A stretch of 64,000 nt of DNA, taken from the NCBI RefSeq assembly GCF_000325705.1, contig NC_019904.1, forward strand, positions 380,001 through 444,000, written 5' to 3'. The position numbers and the translations under genes are program-made. How positions within the stretch are numbered: position 1 is the stretch's first letter; each line of letters opens with the position of its first letter. Below, in pieces: positions 18,823-26,518 of this stretch. The DNA is from Echinicola vietnamensis DSM 17526 (GTDB taxonomy: Bacteria; Bacteroidota; Bacteroidia; Cytophagales; Cyclobacteriaceae). The notes below the pieces were generated by a model. That model saw only the letters and a program-made list of their open reading frames with translations, was not told the origin of the DNA and ran no database searches.

Positions 18823-19452
18823 TCATTTCTTTTTTTTCGATTGTGAGATTATTTCATTGGCCAGCGGCCCCTCACAAAACAACAAATCGATAATGCTTAA
18901 GTTAGGTACAAAGTCTGAGCCAAAGAGCTGAACATATGGATACGGTTCATAAATATTTCTTTGCTCAAACGGCTCCTTTGCCACTATAATTCTCCTCAGG
19001 TCCTCACAGGTAGAATAATCTTCCTCTTTTGTCCCAATGGATACCTTGGTTTTCACCTTCATTAATTTCAGACAAAGTGTCAGTAGTTCCAAATTCAAAC
19101 TGTACAAATTGTCAATGTTTTTTTCATAAATCGCTTCAAAATATGGAAAGAAATATTCAAAAAAAGGTGCTTTTCCGTATGCACTACGGATTCCTCGTAG
19201 GTGAATATTTTTCCATTTTTGCTTATAATCTATTTTTACGTCCCGGTAGTGGACCTTTTTATTCCCTCCTATAACCGGTATGCTCAAACTCTCTACTTTA
19301 TTCGCCAGGCGTACATGTGCCCGATTACGGTAAGTCTGCTTTTGATAACGATCATCCCCCGCGATGATAAGCTGATCGGCGTCAGCTATTGCCACAAAGA
19401 ACTCTATGGGAGGCAGGTAAAACAAATCCGCACAAATCACTTTCTTTTCCAT
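18823..19452 (-). CDS. WbqC-like family protein
   Basis: The ATG at 19452 gives 209 residues; a TTG two codons upstream is less likely. The N-terminus CADLFYLPPIEFFVAIADAD and the segment QKQTYRNRAHVRLANKVESLSIPV fit the WbqC pattern (the first strand-turn-helix and the YRNR box). The later part KWKNIHLRGIRSAYGKAPFFEYF is also family-like. WbqC proteins are found in O-antigen or cell-surface sugar loci, with a proposed cysteine-dependent role that has not been shown biochemically. Here it lies between clpC and the threonylcarbamoyl-AMP synthase gene rather than in a glycan cluster, so its role is unclear. Confidence 0.8.
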   Translation of the reverse strand: MEKKVICADLFYLPPIEFFVAIADADQLIIAGDDRYQKQTYRNRAHVRLANKVESLSIPVIGGNKKVHYRDVKIDYKQKWKNIHLRGIRSAYGKAPFFEYFFPYFEAIYEKNIDNLYSLNLELLTLCLKLMKVKTKVSIGTKEEDYSTCEDLRRIIVAKEPFEQRNIYEPYPYVQLFGSDFVPNLSIIDLLFCEGPLANEIISQSKKKK

Positions 19453-19499
19453 GCCCAAAAATAGTCAAAACTTTGGGCTATTCCTGTTTACCTCCCCAC

Positions 19500-20129
19500 C
19501 TAAAGCATCTCTTCCAAATCCCCTTGGCCTTGCCGGAGGATTTCGATCTCATCCCCTGTACAATCGACGACTGTAGAGGCAACATTATTGCCATAGCCCC
19601 CGTCAATGACGACATCCACCAGATCCTTGTATTTTTCATAAATCAGTTCAGGATCAGTGCTGTACTCCAGCACATCATCTTCATCCCTGATGGAAGTCGT
19701 GACAATGGGCTGGCCTAGTTCTTTAACCAATATACGTGGAATACTATGGTCCGGGATGCGTATCCCGACAGTTTTCTTTTTACTGTGCAGTAATTTGGGC
19801 ACCTTGTTATTGGCATCCAAAATAAAGGTAAACGGTCCGGGAAGGGCTTTCTTCATCACCTTGAACACTGGCGTACTGACCACCCGTGTATATTCGGATA
19901 TATTGCTGAGATCATAGCAGATAAAGGAGAAATTCTGCTTCTGGGGCTTTACACCCTTGATCAGGCAAATCCTTTCTATGGCCTTTTGATTGTAAATATC
20001 ACATCCAATCCCGTAAATGGTATCCGTAGGATAAATGACCACACCACCCCGCCGAAGTACTTCCACCACTCGGTTTACCTCGCGCGGATTGGGGTTTTCA
20101 GGATAGATTTTGATAAAAGAAGCGGCCAT
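19500..20129 (-). CDS. tsaC: L-threonylcarbamoyladenylate synthase (TsaC/YrdC family)
   Basis: The 209-aa protein has the YrdC-fold signature [17 protein letters not shown], then the [17 protein letters not shown] strand and the [15 protein letters not shown] segment. Later comes [26 protein letters not shown], typical of the ATP/threonine-binding pocket. It makes threonylcarbamoyl-AMP from threonine, bicarbonate and ATP for the t6A37 modification of ANN-decoding tRNAs. Length is that of the single-domain YrdC form without the Sua5 extension. It is cytoplasmic. Confidence 0.93.
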   Translation of the reverse strand: MAASFIKIYPENPNPREVNRVVEVLRRGGVVIYPTDTIYGIGCDIYNQKAIERICLIKGVKPQKQNFSFICYDLSNISEYTRVVSTPVFKVMKKALPGPFTFILDANNKVPKLLHSKKKTVGIRIPDHSIPRILVKELGQPIVTTSIRDEDDVLEYSTDPELIYEKYKDLVDVVIDGGYGNNVASTVVDCTGDEIEILRQGQGDLEEML

Positions 20130-20211
20130 AAAATAAATTTCAGTTTAGACTGTTATAGATGTCAATGTATCAAATTTAGCACCAAACAACTAACACTTTT
20201 TACCAGTTGCG

Positions 20212-20219
20212 TACATTTG
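20212..20219 (+). promoter_or_regulatory. candidate -7 box for mltG operon
   Basis: TACATTTG matches TAnnTTTG. It would place the transcription start near 20226, about 70 bases before mltG. The -33 region lacks a clear TTTG, so confidence is modest. Confidence 0.35.
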
Positions 20220-20295
20220 TGTATGAATAAGTATCTTCACTCATATCATTTCCCTATTTTTGTGCCTAGCTAGGAAATGCCTCGATAAATTAACC

Positions 20296-21339
20296 ATGAT
20301 CACAAAAAAGAATCAAAAGTATTACATGATCGCAATGATCGCCATATCCGTATTGGTAAGCTCATTTGCGTTTTATTTTTATCAAGTCTTCTTCAGTCCA
20401 AACACCCTCACGGAATCAGATGTTCCCGCAGAGCTAAAAATCCCCAGCAATGCCACCTTCCAACAGGTTTCTGACAGCCTTTCCGAGCACAACATCATCA
20501 CCGATGTGATCTCCTTCAGCTTCGTAGCCAAAATGCTGAAATATCAGGAAAATGTCAAACCCGGTCGGTATATCATTCCACCAAAACTATCGAACAAAGA
20601 GCTCGTTACGCTCCTTCGGTCTGGGCGGCAAACCCCGATCGACCTCACGTTCAATAACATCCGAACCAAGGAAGACCTTTCGGAAAAAATCTCAAAGAAC
20701 CTGGAAATCTCCCAAGACCAATTCCTGGCCCTGCTGCAGGACAGTGTCTATATCCGCAAATTTGATTTTAACGAAGAGACCATCATGAGCATGTTTATCC
20801 CCAACACCTACGAGGTGTATTGGGACACTAGCCCTGAGCAACTCTTTGACCGGATGTACAGAGAGTACAATAAATTTTGGACCAAGCCACGGATAGCCAA
20901 GGCAGATTCCCTCGGCATGAGCAGAATCGAAGTGTCCACCTTGGCATCCATCGTGCAGGCCGAAACAGCCAAAAAGGACGAACGACCAACCATCGCTGGC
21001 GTGTACATCAACAGGCTAGAACGTAATATCCCCCTTCAGGCGGATCCTACTTTGGTATTTGCCTTGGGTGATTTCAGCATAAAGCGCGTGCTCAACGTCC
21101 ACAAAGAAATCGACAGTCCATACAACACGTATCTTCACACCGGGCTGCCTCCCGGTCCTATTAACCTCCCTGACATCTCCTCGCTGGATGCCGTATTGAA
21201 TTACGCGCACCACGATTACTTATATTTCTGCGCAAAAGAGGACTTTTCGGGCTATCATGTTTTTTCTACCAACCTCCGCGACCACCTGATCCAAGCTCGG
21301 AAATACCAAAACGCGCTTAACAAAGCAAATGTCTACTAG
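20296..21339 (+). CDS. mltG: endolytic transglycosylase MltG
   Basis: The ATG at 20296 gives a 347-aa protein; the earlier start at 20260 adds a Cys/Lys-rich stretch before the membrane anchor. A single N-terminal membrane helix (MIAIAISVLVSSFAFYFYQVFF) anchors it in the inner membrane. The YceG/MltG core follows, including a LysM-like segment (PGRYIIPPKLSNKELVTLLRSG) and the catalytic block STLASIVQAETAKKDERPTIAGVYINRL with the active-site Glu in QAET. The C-terminal end has PYNTYLHTGLPPGPI and the HHDYLYFCAK motif of the family. It trims growing glycan strands and so sets their length. It overlaps no neighbour; the thioesterase starts 4 bases later, so these are co-transcribed. Confidence 0.95.
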   Translation: MITKKNQKYYMIAMIAISVLVSSFAFYFYQVFFSPNTLTESDVPAELKIPSNATFQQVSDSLSEHNIITDVISFSFVAKMLKYQENVKPGRYIIPPKLSNKELVTLLRSGRQTPIDLTFNNIRTKEDLSEKISKNLEISQDQFLALLQDSVYIRKFDFNEETIMSMFIPNTYEVYWDTSPEQLFDRMYREYNKFWTKPRIAKADSLGMSRIEVSTLASIVQAETAKKDERPTIAGVYINRLERNIPLQADPTLVFALGDFSIKRVLNVHKEIDSPYNTYLHTGLPPGPINLPDISSLDAVLNYAHHDYLYFCAKEDFSGYHVFSTNLRDHLIQARKYQNALNKANVY

Positions 21340-21342
21340 CCT

Positions 21343-21747
21343 ATGTTTACTGCAGAAACCCAAGTAAGAGTACGATATGCCGAGACAGATCAAATGGGAT
21401 ATGTCTACTATGGCAATTACGCCATGTATTTTGAGGTGGCCCGTGTAGAATCCCTACGGCAAATTGGTTTTTCGTACAAGGATATGGAAGACCAGGGCAT
21501 CATGATGCCTGTACTAGAAAGCTACAGCAAGTACATCAGGCCTGGGCGATACGATGAACTATTGACGATCAAAACGACCATTAAGGAAATGCCGGGGGTA
21601 AAGATCAGGTTTGATTATGAAATCACGAATGAAGGCCAGGAACTGATCCATAAAGGCCATACCGTGCTTACCTTTCTCAAAAAAGACGACCACCGACCGT
21701 GCAGACCTCCGGCGAATTTGTTAGATTTATTAAACGCTTACTTTTAG
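21343..21747 (+). CDS. acyl-CoA thioesterase, YbgC/FadM hotdog family
   Basis: The 134-aa protein has the hotdog-fold signature VRYAETDQMGYVYYGNYAMYFEVA with the catalytic Asp at residue 16, typical of YbgC/4-hydroxybenzoyl-CoA-type thioesterases. The remainder (VLESYSKYIRPGRYDELLTIKTTI, then IHKGHTVLTFLKKD) fits the second half of the fold. It hydrolyses short or medium acyl-CoA; the substrate is unknown. It sits 4 bases after mltG and 13 before the YihY/BrkB gene. Confidence 0.9.
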   Translation: MFTAETQVRVRYAETDQMGYVYYGNYAMYFEVARVESLRQIGFSYKDMEDQGIMMPVLESYSKYIRPGRYDELLTIKTTIKEMPGVKIRFDYEITNEGQELIHKGHTVLTFLKKDDHRPCRPPANLLDLLNAYF

Positions 21748-21759
21748 CCAACAGCACGA

Positions 21760-22704
21760 ATGGTCAAAAAAAAGGTGCATCACATATTGCAAGCGCTGGA
21801 TGGATATGCTCAAAAGCTTCGCCATGTCCATTTAAAAAATCCAGATCAGAACCTCTATGATGTAGGAAAAATTTTCATCCATCAGATCCAAAAGGACGAG
21901 ATCGATGACCGGGCCAGTGCCGTGGCATTTAACTTCACGATCGCCCTCTTTCCGCTGATCTTGTTCTTGCTTAACCTGCTGCCCTTTATCGAAGTGTTCT
22001 TTCCGGAAGTCACCCCCGAAAACATCCTGTTTTTGGTAAAAGAGGTCCTCCCGGCCCCGCTTTACGAAGGTACCGAAGCCACGGTACAGGACATCATCAA
22101 CCGCCCCCGACAGGGCATGCTGTCAGTGGGCTTCTTTATGGCATTATACCTGTCCACCAATGGCATTGTCTCCTTGATTAGTGCCTTCAACGCCTGCTAC
22201 AAGACGCGTGAAAACAGGGGATTTATCCAAACCCGGCTGATCGCGGTGATGATCATTGTCTTTCTGGTGCTCAACCTTTGTGCAGCTGTACTGGTGATGA
22301 TATTCGGAAACAAAGCGCTCTCCTTGCTCACGGACTATGGCGTGGTCTCCAGCAGCAGCTATATCCTTTACCTGCTGGTGGCTGGCTTGCGTTTTTTTGT
22401 ACTCCTCTTTCTGTTCATGTTGGCCACCTCCTTTATCTTCCACTTTGCCCCCGCCGTCCATGACCGGTTTCATTTTTTTTCCGCAGGATCCATTACCGCC
22501 GGCCTGTTGATCACACTGGCCTTTTACCTATTTTCTTTTTACCTCAACAACTTCGCTTCGTATAACAAACTCTACGGCTCCATTGGTACGATGATCGCGC
22601 TCATGCTCTGGATACTGATCACCTCATTTATCATTTTGGGCTGTTTTGAGATCAATGTAAGCTTGGCCAAAGCCATAAAAAAGAAACACCCCGCCAAAAA
22701 TTAG
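21760..22704 (+). CDS. YihY/virulence factor BrkB family membrane protein
   Basis: The 314-aa protein has an N-terminal cytoplasmic part and six hydrophobic helices. The family motifs are visible: DRASAVAFNFTIALFPLILFLL at residues 47 to 68, the TNGIVSLISAFNACY segment, and GSIGTMIALMLWILITSFIILGCFEIN toward the C-terminus. This is the YihY/BrkB family, once called ribonuclease BN in error. Members are inner-membrane proteins of uncertain function. It is the last gene before the tRNA-Ser and the accessory island. Confidence 0.9.
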   Translation: MVKKKVHHILQALDGYAQKLRHVHLKNPDQNLYDVGKIFIHQIQKDEIDDRASAVAFNFTIALFPLILFLLNLLPFIEVFFPEVTPENILFLVKEVLPAPLYEGTEATVQDIINRPRQGMLSVGFFMALYLSTNGIVSLISAFNACYKTRENRGFIQTRLIAVMIIVFLVLNLCAAVLVMIFGNKALSLLTDYGVVSSSSYILYLLVAGLRFFVLLFLFMLATSFIFHFAPAVHDRFHFFSAGSITAGLLITLAFYLFSFYLNNFASYNKLYGSIGTMIALMLWILITSFIILGCFEINVSLAKAIKKKHPAKN

Positions 22705-22758
22705 TCCCCAACAAGCCAGCAAGTTACTGCAAAGAACAAATTTTAATTTCCAAAACCA

Positions 22759-22788
22759 TTGTGAATTTCACAAGAAGTAGTACCTTTG
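22759..22788 (+). promoter_or_regulatory. promoter for tRNA-Ser (TTG-N19-TACCTTTG)
   Basis: TTG at 22759 to 22761 and TACCTTTG at 22781 to 22788 are separated by exactly 19 bases, which fits the Bacteroidota -33/-7 consensus. The spacer contains the near-palindrome TGTGAATTTCACA, which may bind a regulator. Transcription would start around 22795, leaving a leader of about 120 bases before the mature tRNA. Confidence 0.6.
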
Positions 22789-22844
22789 CAAACCGTAAGA
22801 CAAACACAATTGTCCTACAAACATAACGCAACAGATCCAGAGGA

Positions 22845-22864
22845 CCTACCTAACGGCAGGCAGG
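22845..22864. repeat. imperfect inverted repeat in tRNA leader
   Basis: CCTACCTAACGGCAGGCAGG has an imperfect palindrome of CCTGCC/GGCAGG type. A related CAGG/CCTG-rich palindrome lies at 34426 to 34437. Confidence 0.35.
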
Positions 22865-22913
22865 ATGGCAGAAAGTATCGATTTAATGTCATCTTGAAAA
22901 CCTCAACACCTAT

Positions 22914-22998
22914 AGAGGAGTGGCAGAGTGGTCGATTGCGGCGGTCTTGAAAACCGTTGTACCGCGAGGTACCGGGGGTTCGAATCCCTCCTCCTCTG
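22914..22998 (+). tRNA. tRNA-Ser (anticodon TGA)
   Basis: The acceptor arms AGAGGAG (22914 to 22920) and CTCCTCT (22991 to 22997) pair perfectly. The D-arm GCAGAGTGGTCGATTGC, the anticodon arm with loop CTTGAAA (anticodon TGA, codon UCA), a long variable arm of type GTACCGCGAGGTACC, and the T-arm GGGGGTTCGAATCCCTC are all present. The long variable arm is the class-II feature of tRNA-Ser. CCA is not encoded. The gene borders the accessory island and so is a candidate integration site. Confidence 0.96.
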
Positions 22999-23005
22999 CA
23001 CAAAC

Positions 23006-23042
23006 AAACCCTAACTCGCTTAAAAGCAATGAGTTAGGGTTT
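23006..23042 (+). terminator. terminator of tRNA-Ser transcript
   Basis: AAACCCTAACTC pairs with GAGTTAGGGTTT around a 13-base loop and is followed by T-rich sequence. It begins 8 bases after the tRNA. Confidence 0.8.
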
Positions 23043-23188
23043 TTGTTTTTAATTCAGGGTCCTTTTCAGGGTCCCGAAAAAAAATTAAGTTTTTTTCCTC
23101 CCAAGATTTATTCGGTATTTGATCACCTATTAGAGTGCCAACAACCTAAAAACAACAATAAATAAATACCCGGTATTTTTTTATATCT

Positions 23189-23217
23189 TCAATTGTTTGG
23201 AAATACAGAACAATTGA
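23189..23217. repeat. 9-bp inverted repeat near island edge
   Basis: TCAATTGTT at 23189 to 23197 is the reverse complement of AACAATTGA at 23209 to 23217, with an 11-base loop. It could be an operator, a terminator for the minus-strand gene at 23299, or part of an attachment region. No T-run follows. Confidence 0.4.
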
Positions 23218-23298
23218 TTCCGGTTATTCGATGAATCTGACTTAGATCCCTACCAAATCATGAAAACCATCTTGATACACCACTCTAACCCCTCAATC

Positions 23299-23862
23299 TC
23301 AACTTTTAAAGCCTCTTCCATTTTCTGAGGAAGGGACAATATCATTAATATCTTCTTTAAACAATGCCACTGCTGTCATACAAGCTTCATAAAAGCTCAA
23401 TATATAAATAGTATAGCGTCCCTTTCCACTTTGAGAATTAACTTTAATAAATGGTTTAGCCCCCCTAGGATGGAGTAGAATTTCTTTACCTATTATGGAA
23501 TTATGAGACAAGGTACTCCTAGCATATCTATATAATTGCAAAATATCATTATAAGATAAGTTTAGATTGAAATATTCACTATTAAGAATATAATAATGAG
23601 ATTTGACATCACCGGGTCTTATTTTTCTTTTTTTACCATCTATTTCAACTTCTAAGTTATCGCAATAACTACCTATAGTATCAACAATGGTAAAAAGCAA
23701 TGTGGTTGCAGGGAAACCCAAAATACCTCCCAGCGCATGTGGTTCTACCCATAATTTACGGTCACTTTTTTTATAAGTGACACAGTATTTAACAGCAAAC
23801 AATAATTCATCTAAAGACTCCATAAGCATTTCTGCTGGAGTTGAATGTCGTCCTTTGATCAT
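23299..23862 (-). CDS. hypothetical protein with R-x4-H motif
   Basis: The 187-aa protein has no family I recognise. It is mixed alpha/beta with a hydrophobic stretch (GGILGFPATTLLFTIVDTIGSYC) and the segment YRYARSTLSHNSIIGKE. The R-S-T-L-S-H there fits the R-x4-H motif that marks HEPN ribonuclease folds, but one motif is not proof. It lies 63 bases after the MltR-like gene and is read on the same strand, so it is likely the last gene of the defence transcript. The C-terminal part (KGRYTIYILSFYEACMTAVALF) is amphipathic. Confidence 0.6.
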   Translation of the reverse strand: MIKGRHSTPAEMLMESLDELLFAVKYCVTYKKSDRKLWVEPHALGGILGFPATTLLFTIVDTIGSYCDNLEVEIDGKKRKIRPGDVKSHYYILNSEYFNLNLSYNDILQLYRYARSTLSHNSIIGKEILLHPRGAKPFIKVNSQSGKGRYTIYILSFYEACMTAVALFKEDINDIVPSSENGRGFKS

Positions 23863-23925
23863 ATTTAAAAGATTTTGGAGCTATTAACCATTAAGTCATA
23901 TTAACAAATTCGCATTTTAATAATC

Positions 23926-24474
23926 TCAAAAGTCATTTTTAATAGTACGTTTTTCAGCCCTTGCAATTGATACACAGCCATTCAAATGCATGATCAGACT
24001 ATTTACCCCTACTCGGAAATAATCTCTTGCATTTGCTTCTAATGGAGGGGTAGAAGAAATTAGAACCCTATGCCATTTTAAGGCTAAACACCAGGATTTT
24101 AATTTATCATTCTCGAAGGATGCATATAAATTATGGGCGAATTCATTTCTTATTTTTCTCACCAGATTCAGATCATCTTTTATGACTTTATCGATCAGTC
24201 CAAGGCAATAGCACATCTTGATTTTACCACTAAAATTTCCTAAGGGTTGATTGAAAAGCATCATTTCCTCTACTTCTTTTTCATCTTCTGGGAAGAAAGC
24301 ATACAGAATATGCTCTAAAATCATTTCTAAAAACGTTCCTCCCAAAATAGCAATGGTTCTATCATCTTTGCTCTCGTAGGTAAAGAGCTTATGAAACTCC
24401 ATTAGGGAGTCATTTAAATCAAAATACCTATCTACTGCTTTCCCTTTTAAAATGAATCTATTTTTGTCCTCCAT
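23926..24474 (-). CDS. MltR-like protein with RNEFAH motif (possible HEPN-fold)
   Basis: The 182-aa protein has the pattern of the MltR family: DDRTIAILGGTFLEMILEHIL, then LGNFSGKIKMCYCLGLI, then LVRKIRNEFAHNLYASF. The RNEFAH element is an R-x4-H motif, the catalytic signature of HEPN domains, and MltR proteins are all-helical like HEPN. A mannitol regulator is unlikely here because no mannitol genes are near. Its place at the tail of the restriction-modification operon suggests a defence-linked role, which is inferred. It begins 84 bases after the small Pro-rich ORF. Confidence 0.65.
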   Translation of the reverse strand: MEDKNRFILKGKAVDRYFDLNDSLMEFHKLFTYESKDDRTIAILGGTFLEMILEHILYAFFPEDEKEVEEMMLFNQPLGNFSGKIKMCYCLGLIDKVIKDDLNLVRKIRNEFAHNLYASFENDKLKSWCLALKWHRVLISSTPPLEANARDYFRVGVNSLIMHLNGCVSIARAEKRTIKNDF

Positions 24475-24558
24475 AAAGTTTAGTTTTAAACATATTCTTC
24501 AAAATGCTTCTATCTTCACAATTAAAAGGATTCAATTTCCAATGTTTAAACAACTGCC

Positions 24559-24672
24559 TTATTTTTTAGATGGGACAGGGTTTGGCCTTATTGAGGGTTT
24601 TGGGGTGGTCCTTCCTTTATTACCTTCTCTACTTGGTGGGGGAGTGGCGGGATTCGGTTTTTGTTTAGCCAT
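24559..24672 (-). CDS. small Pro/Lys-rich protein coupled to membrane-protein gene
   Basis: This 37-aa ORF starts ATG at 24672 and ends TAA at 24559. The product is basic and rich in Pro, Lys, Arg and Asn, with PPPSREGNKG and a final PNPVPSKK. Its ATG overlaps the last codons of the interrupted membrane protein by 8 bases (ATGGCTAA), the pattern of translational coupling. A longer reading from 24684 would start just after a stop codon and is less likely. The ORF has no family I can name. The overlap supports it as a genuine gene that was the next member of the defence operon. Confidence 0.45.
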   Translation of the reverse strand: MAKQKPNPATPPPSREGNKGRTTPKPSIRPNPVPSKK

Positions 24673-24775
24673 TATAATAAGCATTTAGTGATGAGAAAAT
24701 TAGTACGAACAAAATCCCAGTGCCTAAAGAAATAATAGATGAAATATTTAAGCATGAAATTTTTTCATTTCTTTT
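24665..24775 (-). pseudogene. 3' fragment of IS-interrupted membrane protein gene
   Basis: When the insertion sequence and one copy of the 9-bp duplication are removed, codon 111 (AAT) of the upstream fragment reads directly on into 33 more codons and a TAA stop at 24667 to 24665. The new residues include a second hydrophobic region (SSIISLGTGILFVLIFSSLN), giving a restored 144-aa protein. The fragment has no start of its own. Confidence 0.8.
24767..24775. repeat. left copy of 9-bp target-site duplication
   Basis: ATTTCTTTT is repeated in the same direction at 26186 to 26194, directly outside the inverted ends. Confidence 0.8.
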
Positions 24776-26185
24776 CATTGTTGTCCGGTAAACCCGGATA
24801 TTAGTTAAATTCAATTTTCAACCTCTTGATTACAAAGTGGTTATTTATTTTTCGTCAGGGGCAAGCCCCCCTCATCTCAGGGAACAGTGTGTTTTGATTT
24901 TTCAAAATATCTTCTTGTATGATGGCTCTCCAGCTTCCTTCCGGATCCTCCAGGAACCTATACAAGCTGATATAATTCATTAATTGCTGTCTGACCAGGG
25001 ATACCAAGTTGGAGAAAGCCCATTTCCTTTTGACCTGGCTTTTGATCAAGGTCAAAAGGAGATTGGCCAACATGGCCGACCATATCTGTATTTCTATGGC
25101 ATTTTCATTGTCGCCCAAGAAGTACTTTAAAGGGAAGTTCTGCTTAAGCTGTTTGAATAATAGCTCTATCTGCCAGCGTCTTTTATAGATGAGTGCTATC
25201 TTCTCTGCTGCCATCTCAAAATTATTGGTAATGAACTCAAACGGGCGTTCACTTTTGCTGTCCCAATAGGCTATTCTCCTGGAACGGTGCTCCTGTTGCT
25301 TGTTCTTGCCATATCGTAAGATGATTTCTTCATCCTTGAGTACTCCGGAATCTGCCTGATCAGGAATATTAAACTCCTTTCGGGCCTGATAGACAGCATT
25401 GTCTTTTAACCTGGTCACATACCATATCCCGCTTTCGGTCAGGACCTCATATTTTCCATAATCCACATATCCCTTATCAAAAGTGATGATAGAGCCCCCG
25501 GGCAGGTTGAAAACCTCATCCAGGAAGGTATGGTCATGTCGGACAGCCGCACTGTAACGGACAAGATAAGGAACATGGTCACTCGCCCTGATGATGGTGT
25601 GGGCCTTAATACCTCCTTTCTTTTTGCCCGTTTTAGGGTTCCTGCCTACTCCCTTGAGAATATCCTTGAACAGACTAATGGTGGTAGAATCCATAATATA
25701 GAGCCTCTTCATATCAGCATCCTTCAACCGGCTGTCCGTTAAACTGTCACCATGCCTTTGGTACACACTCATGTATATATCGGCGAACACATCGCTCACA
25801 CGTCGTTTGTTGGCTTCTGATAACGTACTCCGCCTTACCACATAGTTCAGACCCAAATGGGCCAATCTATGGGCATTGGCCAACAAACCGACAAGTGTCT
25901 CACGAATGGAATGATAGCCCTCAAATGCTACAAACAGCATTACTATCAAGTGGTTATAAGTCGTGAACTTCTTCACATAACGCTCCGCATTATGCCTGCG
26001 GGCTATCTCCCTTACCTCCCCCTTGTCAATGAACTTTATTAACTGATTGAATATCGGCTGTCCGCTAAAATTACTACTTTTGCCCATGGCTTAACTTTTT
26101 TGTGTCGTAACTCAAAAGTAGCCACAATGGGCTGGTTCAGCAATGGACTGGCCCTCTTTCATTTATTTTTTACCGGACACCAATG
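24776..26185 (-). mobile_element. IS4-family insertion sequence, about 1410 bp, intact
   Basis: The ends are 17-bp inverted repeats with one mismatch: CATTGTTGTCCGGTAAA at 24776 to 24792, and on the opposite strand CATTGGTGTCCGGTAAA ending at 26185. One transposase gene fills the interior. The flanking 9-bp direct repeats show it arrived by transposition rather than by rearrangement. It splits the membrane-protein gene of the restriction-modification operon. Confidence 0.9.
24855..26087 (-). CDS. IS4-family transposase
   Basis: This 410-aa protein shows the IS4 DDE layout: LYIMDSTTISLF with the first Asp, SIITFDKGYVDYGKYEVL with the second, and the Y-(2)-R-(3)-E-(6)-K element in YKRRWQIELLFKQLKQNFPLK. 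The N-terminal domain (GQPIFNQLIKFIDKGEV, then KFTTYNHLIVMLFVAFEG) is the DUF4372-like region common in Bacteroidota members. The gene is full length with no frameshift, so the element may still move. It is the only gene of the IS and reads in the same direction as the operon it interrupts. Confidence 0.93.
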   Translation of the reverse strand: MGKSSNFSGQPIFNQLIKFIDKGEVREIARRHNAERYVKKFTTYNHLIVMLFVAFEGYHSIRETLVGLLANAHRLAHLGLNYVVRRSTLSEANKRRVSDVFADIYMSVYQRHGDSLTDSRLKDADMKRLYIMDSTTISLFKDILKGVGRNPKTGKKKGGIKAHTIIRASDHVPYLVRYSAAVRHDHTFLDEVFNLPGGSIITFDKGYVDYGKYEVLTESGIWYVTRLKDNAVYQARKEFNIPDQADSGVLKDEEIILRYGKNKQQEHRSRRIAYWDSKSERPFEFITNNFEMAAEKIALIYKRRWQIELLFKQLKQNFPLKYFLGDNENAIEIQIWSAMLANLLLTLIKSQVKRKWAFSNLVSLVRQQLMNYISLYRFLEDPEGSWRAIIQEDILKNQNTLFPEMRGACP

Positions 26186-26194
26186 ATTTCTTTT
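26186..26194. repeat. right copy of 9-bp target-site duplication
   Basis: ATTTCTTTT matches the left copy at 24767 to 24775 exactly. Confidence 0.8.
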
Positions 26195-26518
26195 ATCGAT
26201 ATTCTCCAACAGCATAGAATAATCGATATCCATATCGATTTCATTGATTGTTTTTTCGTTGTATCTACTCGACAGGTAATGGGAGAATAAATTTAAAAAC
26301 AGCGTCAGTGCAAACAGCCCCCAGCCAAGAATAATGGTCCAAACGTAAACAGACTCCTTTAAAGGACTAATTTTATCAATAAAAGTGACCGTAAGACCAA
26401 GTGCCCCAGAGCTTATAAATGTTATGTATTTCTCAAAATCATCCTCACTTTTACTTTTCTGCTCTAAAATATACAGCCTATATTCCTTCCATTGATTTTC
26501 TTCCTCTTTTGTTTTCAT
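26186..26518 (-). pseudogene. 5' fragment of IS-interrupted two-region membrane protein gene
   Basis: This is the N-terminal 111 codons of a protein that starts 1 base inside the hsdS stop (TAATG). It has a charged helix (KTKEEENQWKEYRLYILEQK) and two hydrophobic helices (FISSGALGLTVTFIDKI; YVWTIILGWGLFALTLFLNL). The frame then enters the insertion sequence and ends after eight foreign residues at 26159. Rejoining it with 24665 to 24766 gives a 144-aa protein with further hydrophobic segments. I do not recognise a named family, but short multi-helix membrane proteins commonly sit beside type I restriction genes in Bacteroidota. The truncated form may still be made, without its last third. Confidence 0.8.

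Noticed and set aside
23044..23080. Direct repeat CAGGGTCC twice near the tRNA, considered as attachment site
   Set aside because: Too short, not repeated at the other side of the island, and not part of the tRNA sequence.
22815..23165. Open frames on both strands across the tRNA-Ser
   Set aside because: These are the usual spurious frames created by tRNA-Ser sequence; the tRNA structure explains the region.
24452..24688. 78-aa plus-strand open frame
   Set aside because: It is the antisense of the small Pro/Lys-rich ORF, and the Gly/Leu/Pro composition follows from that.
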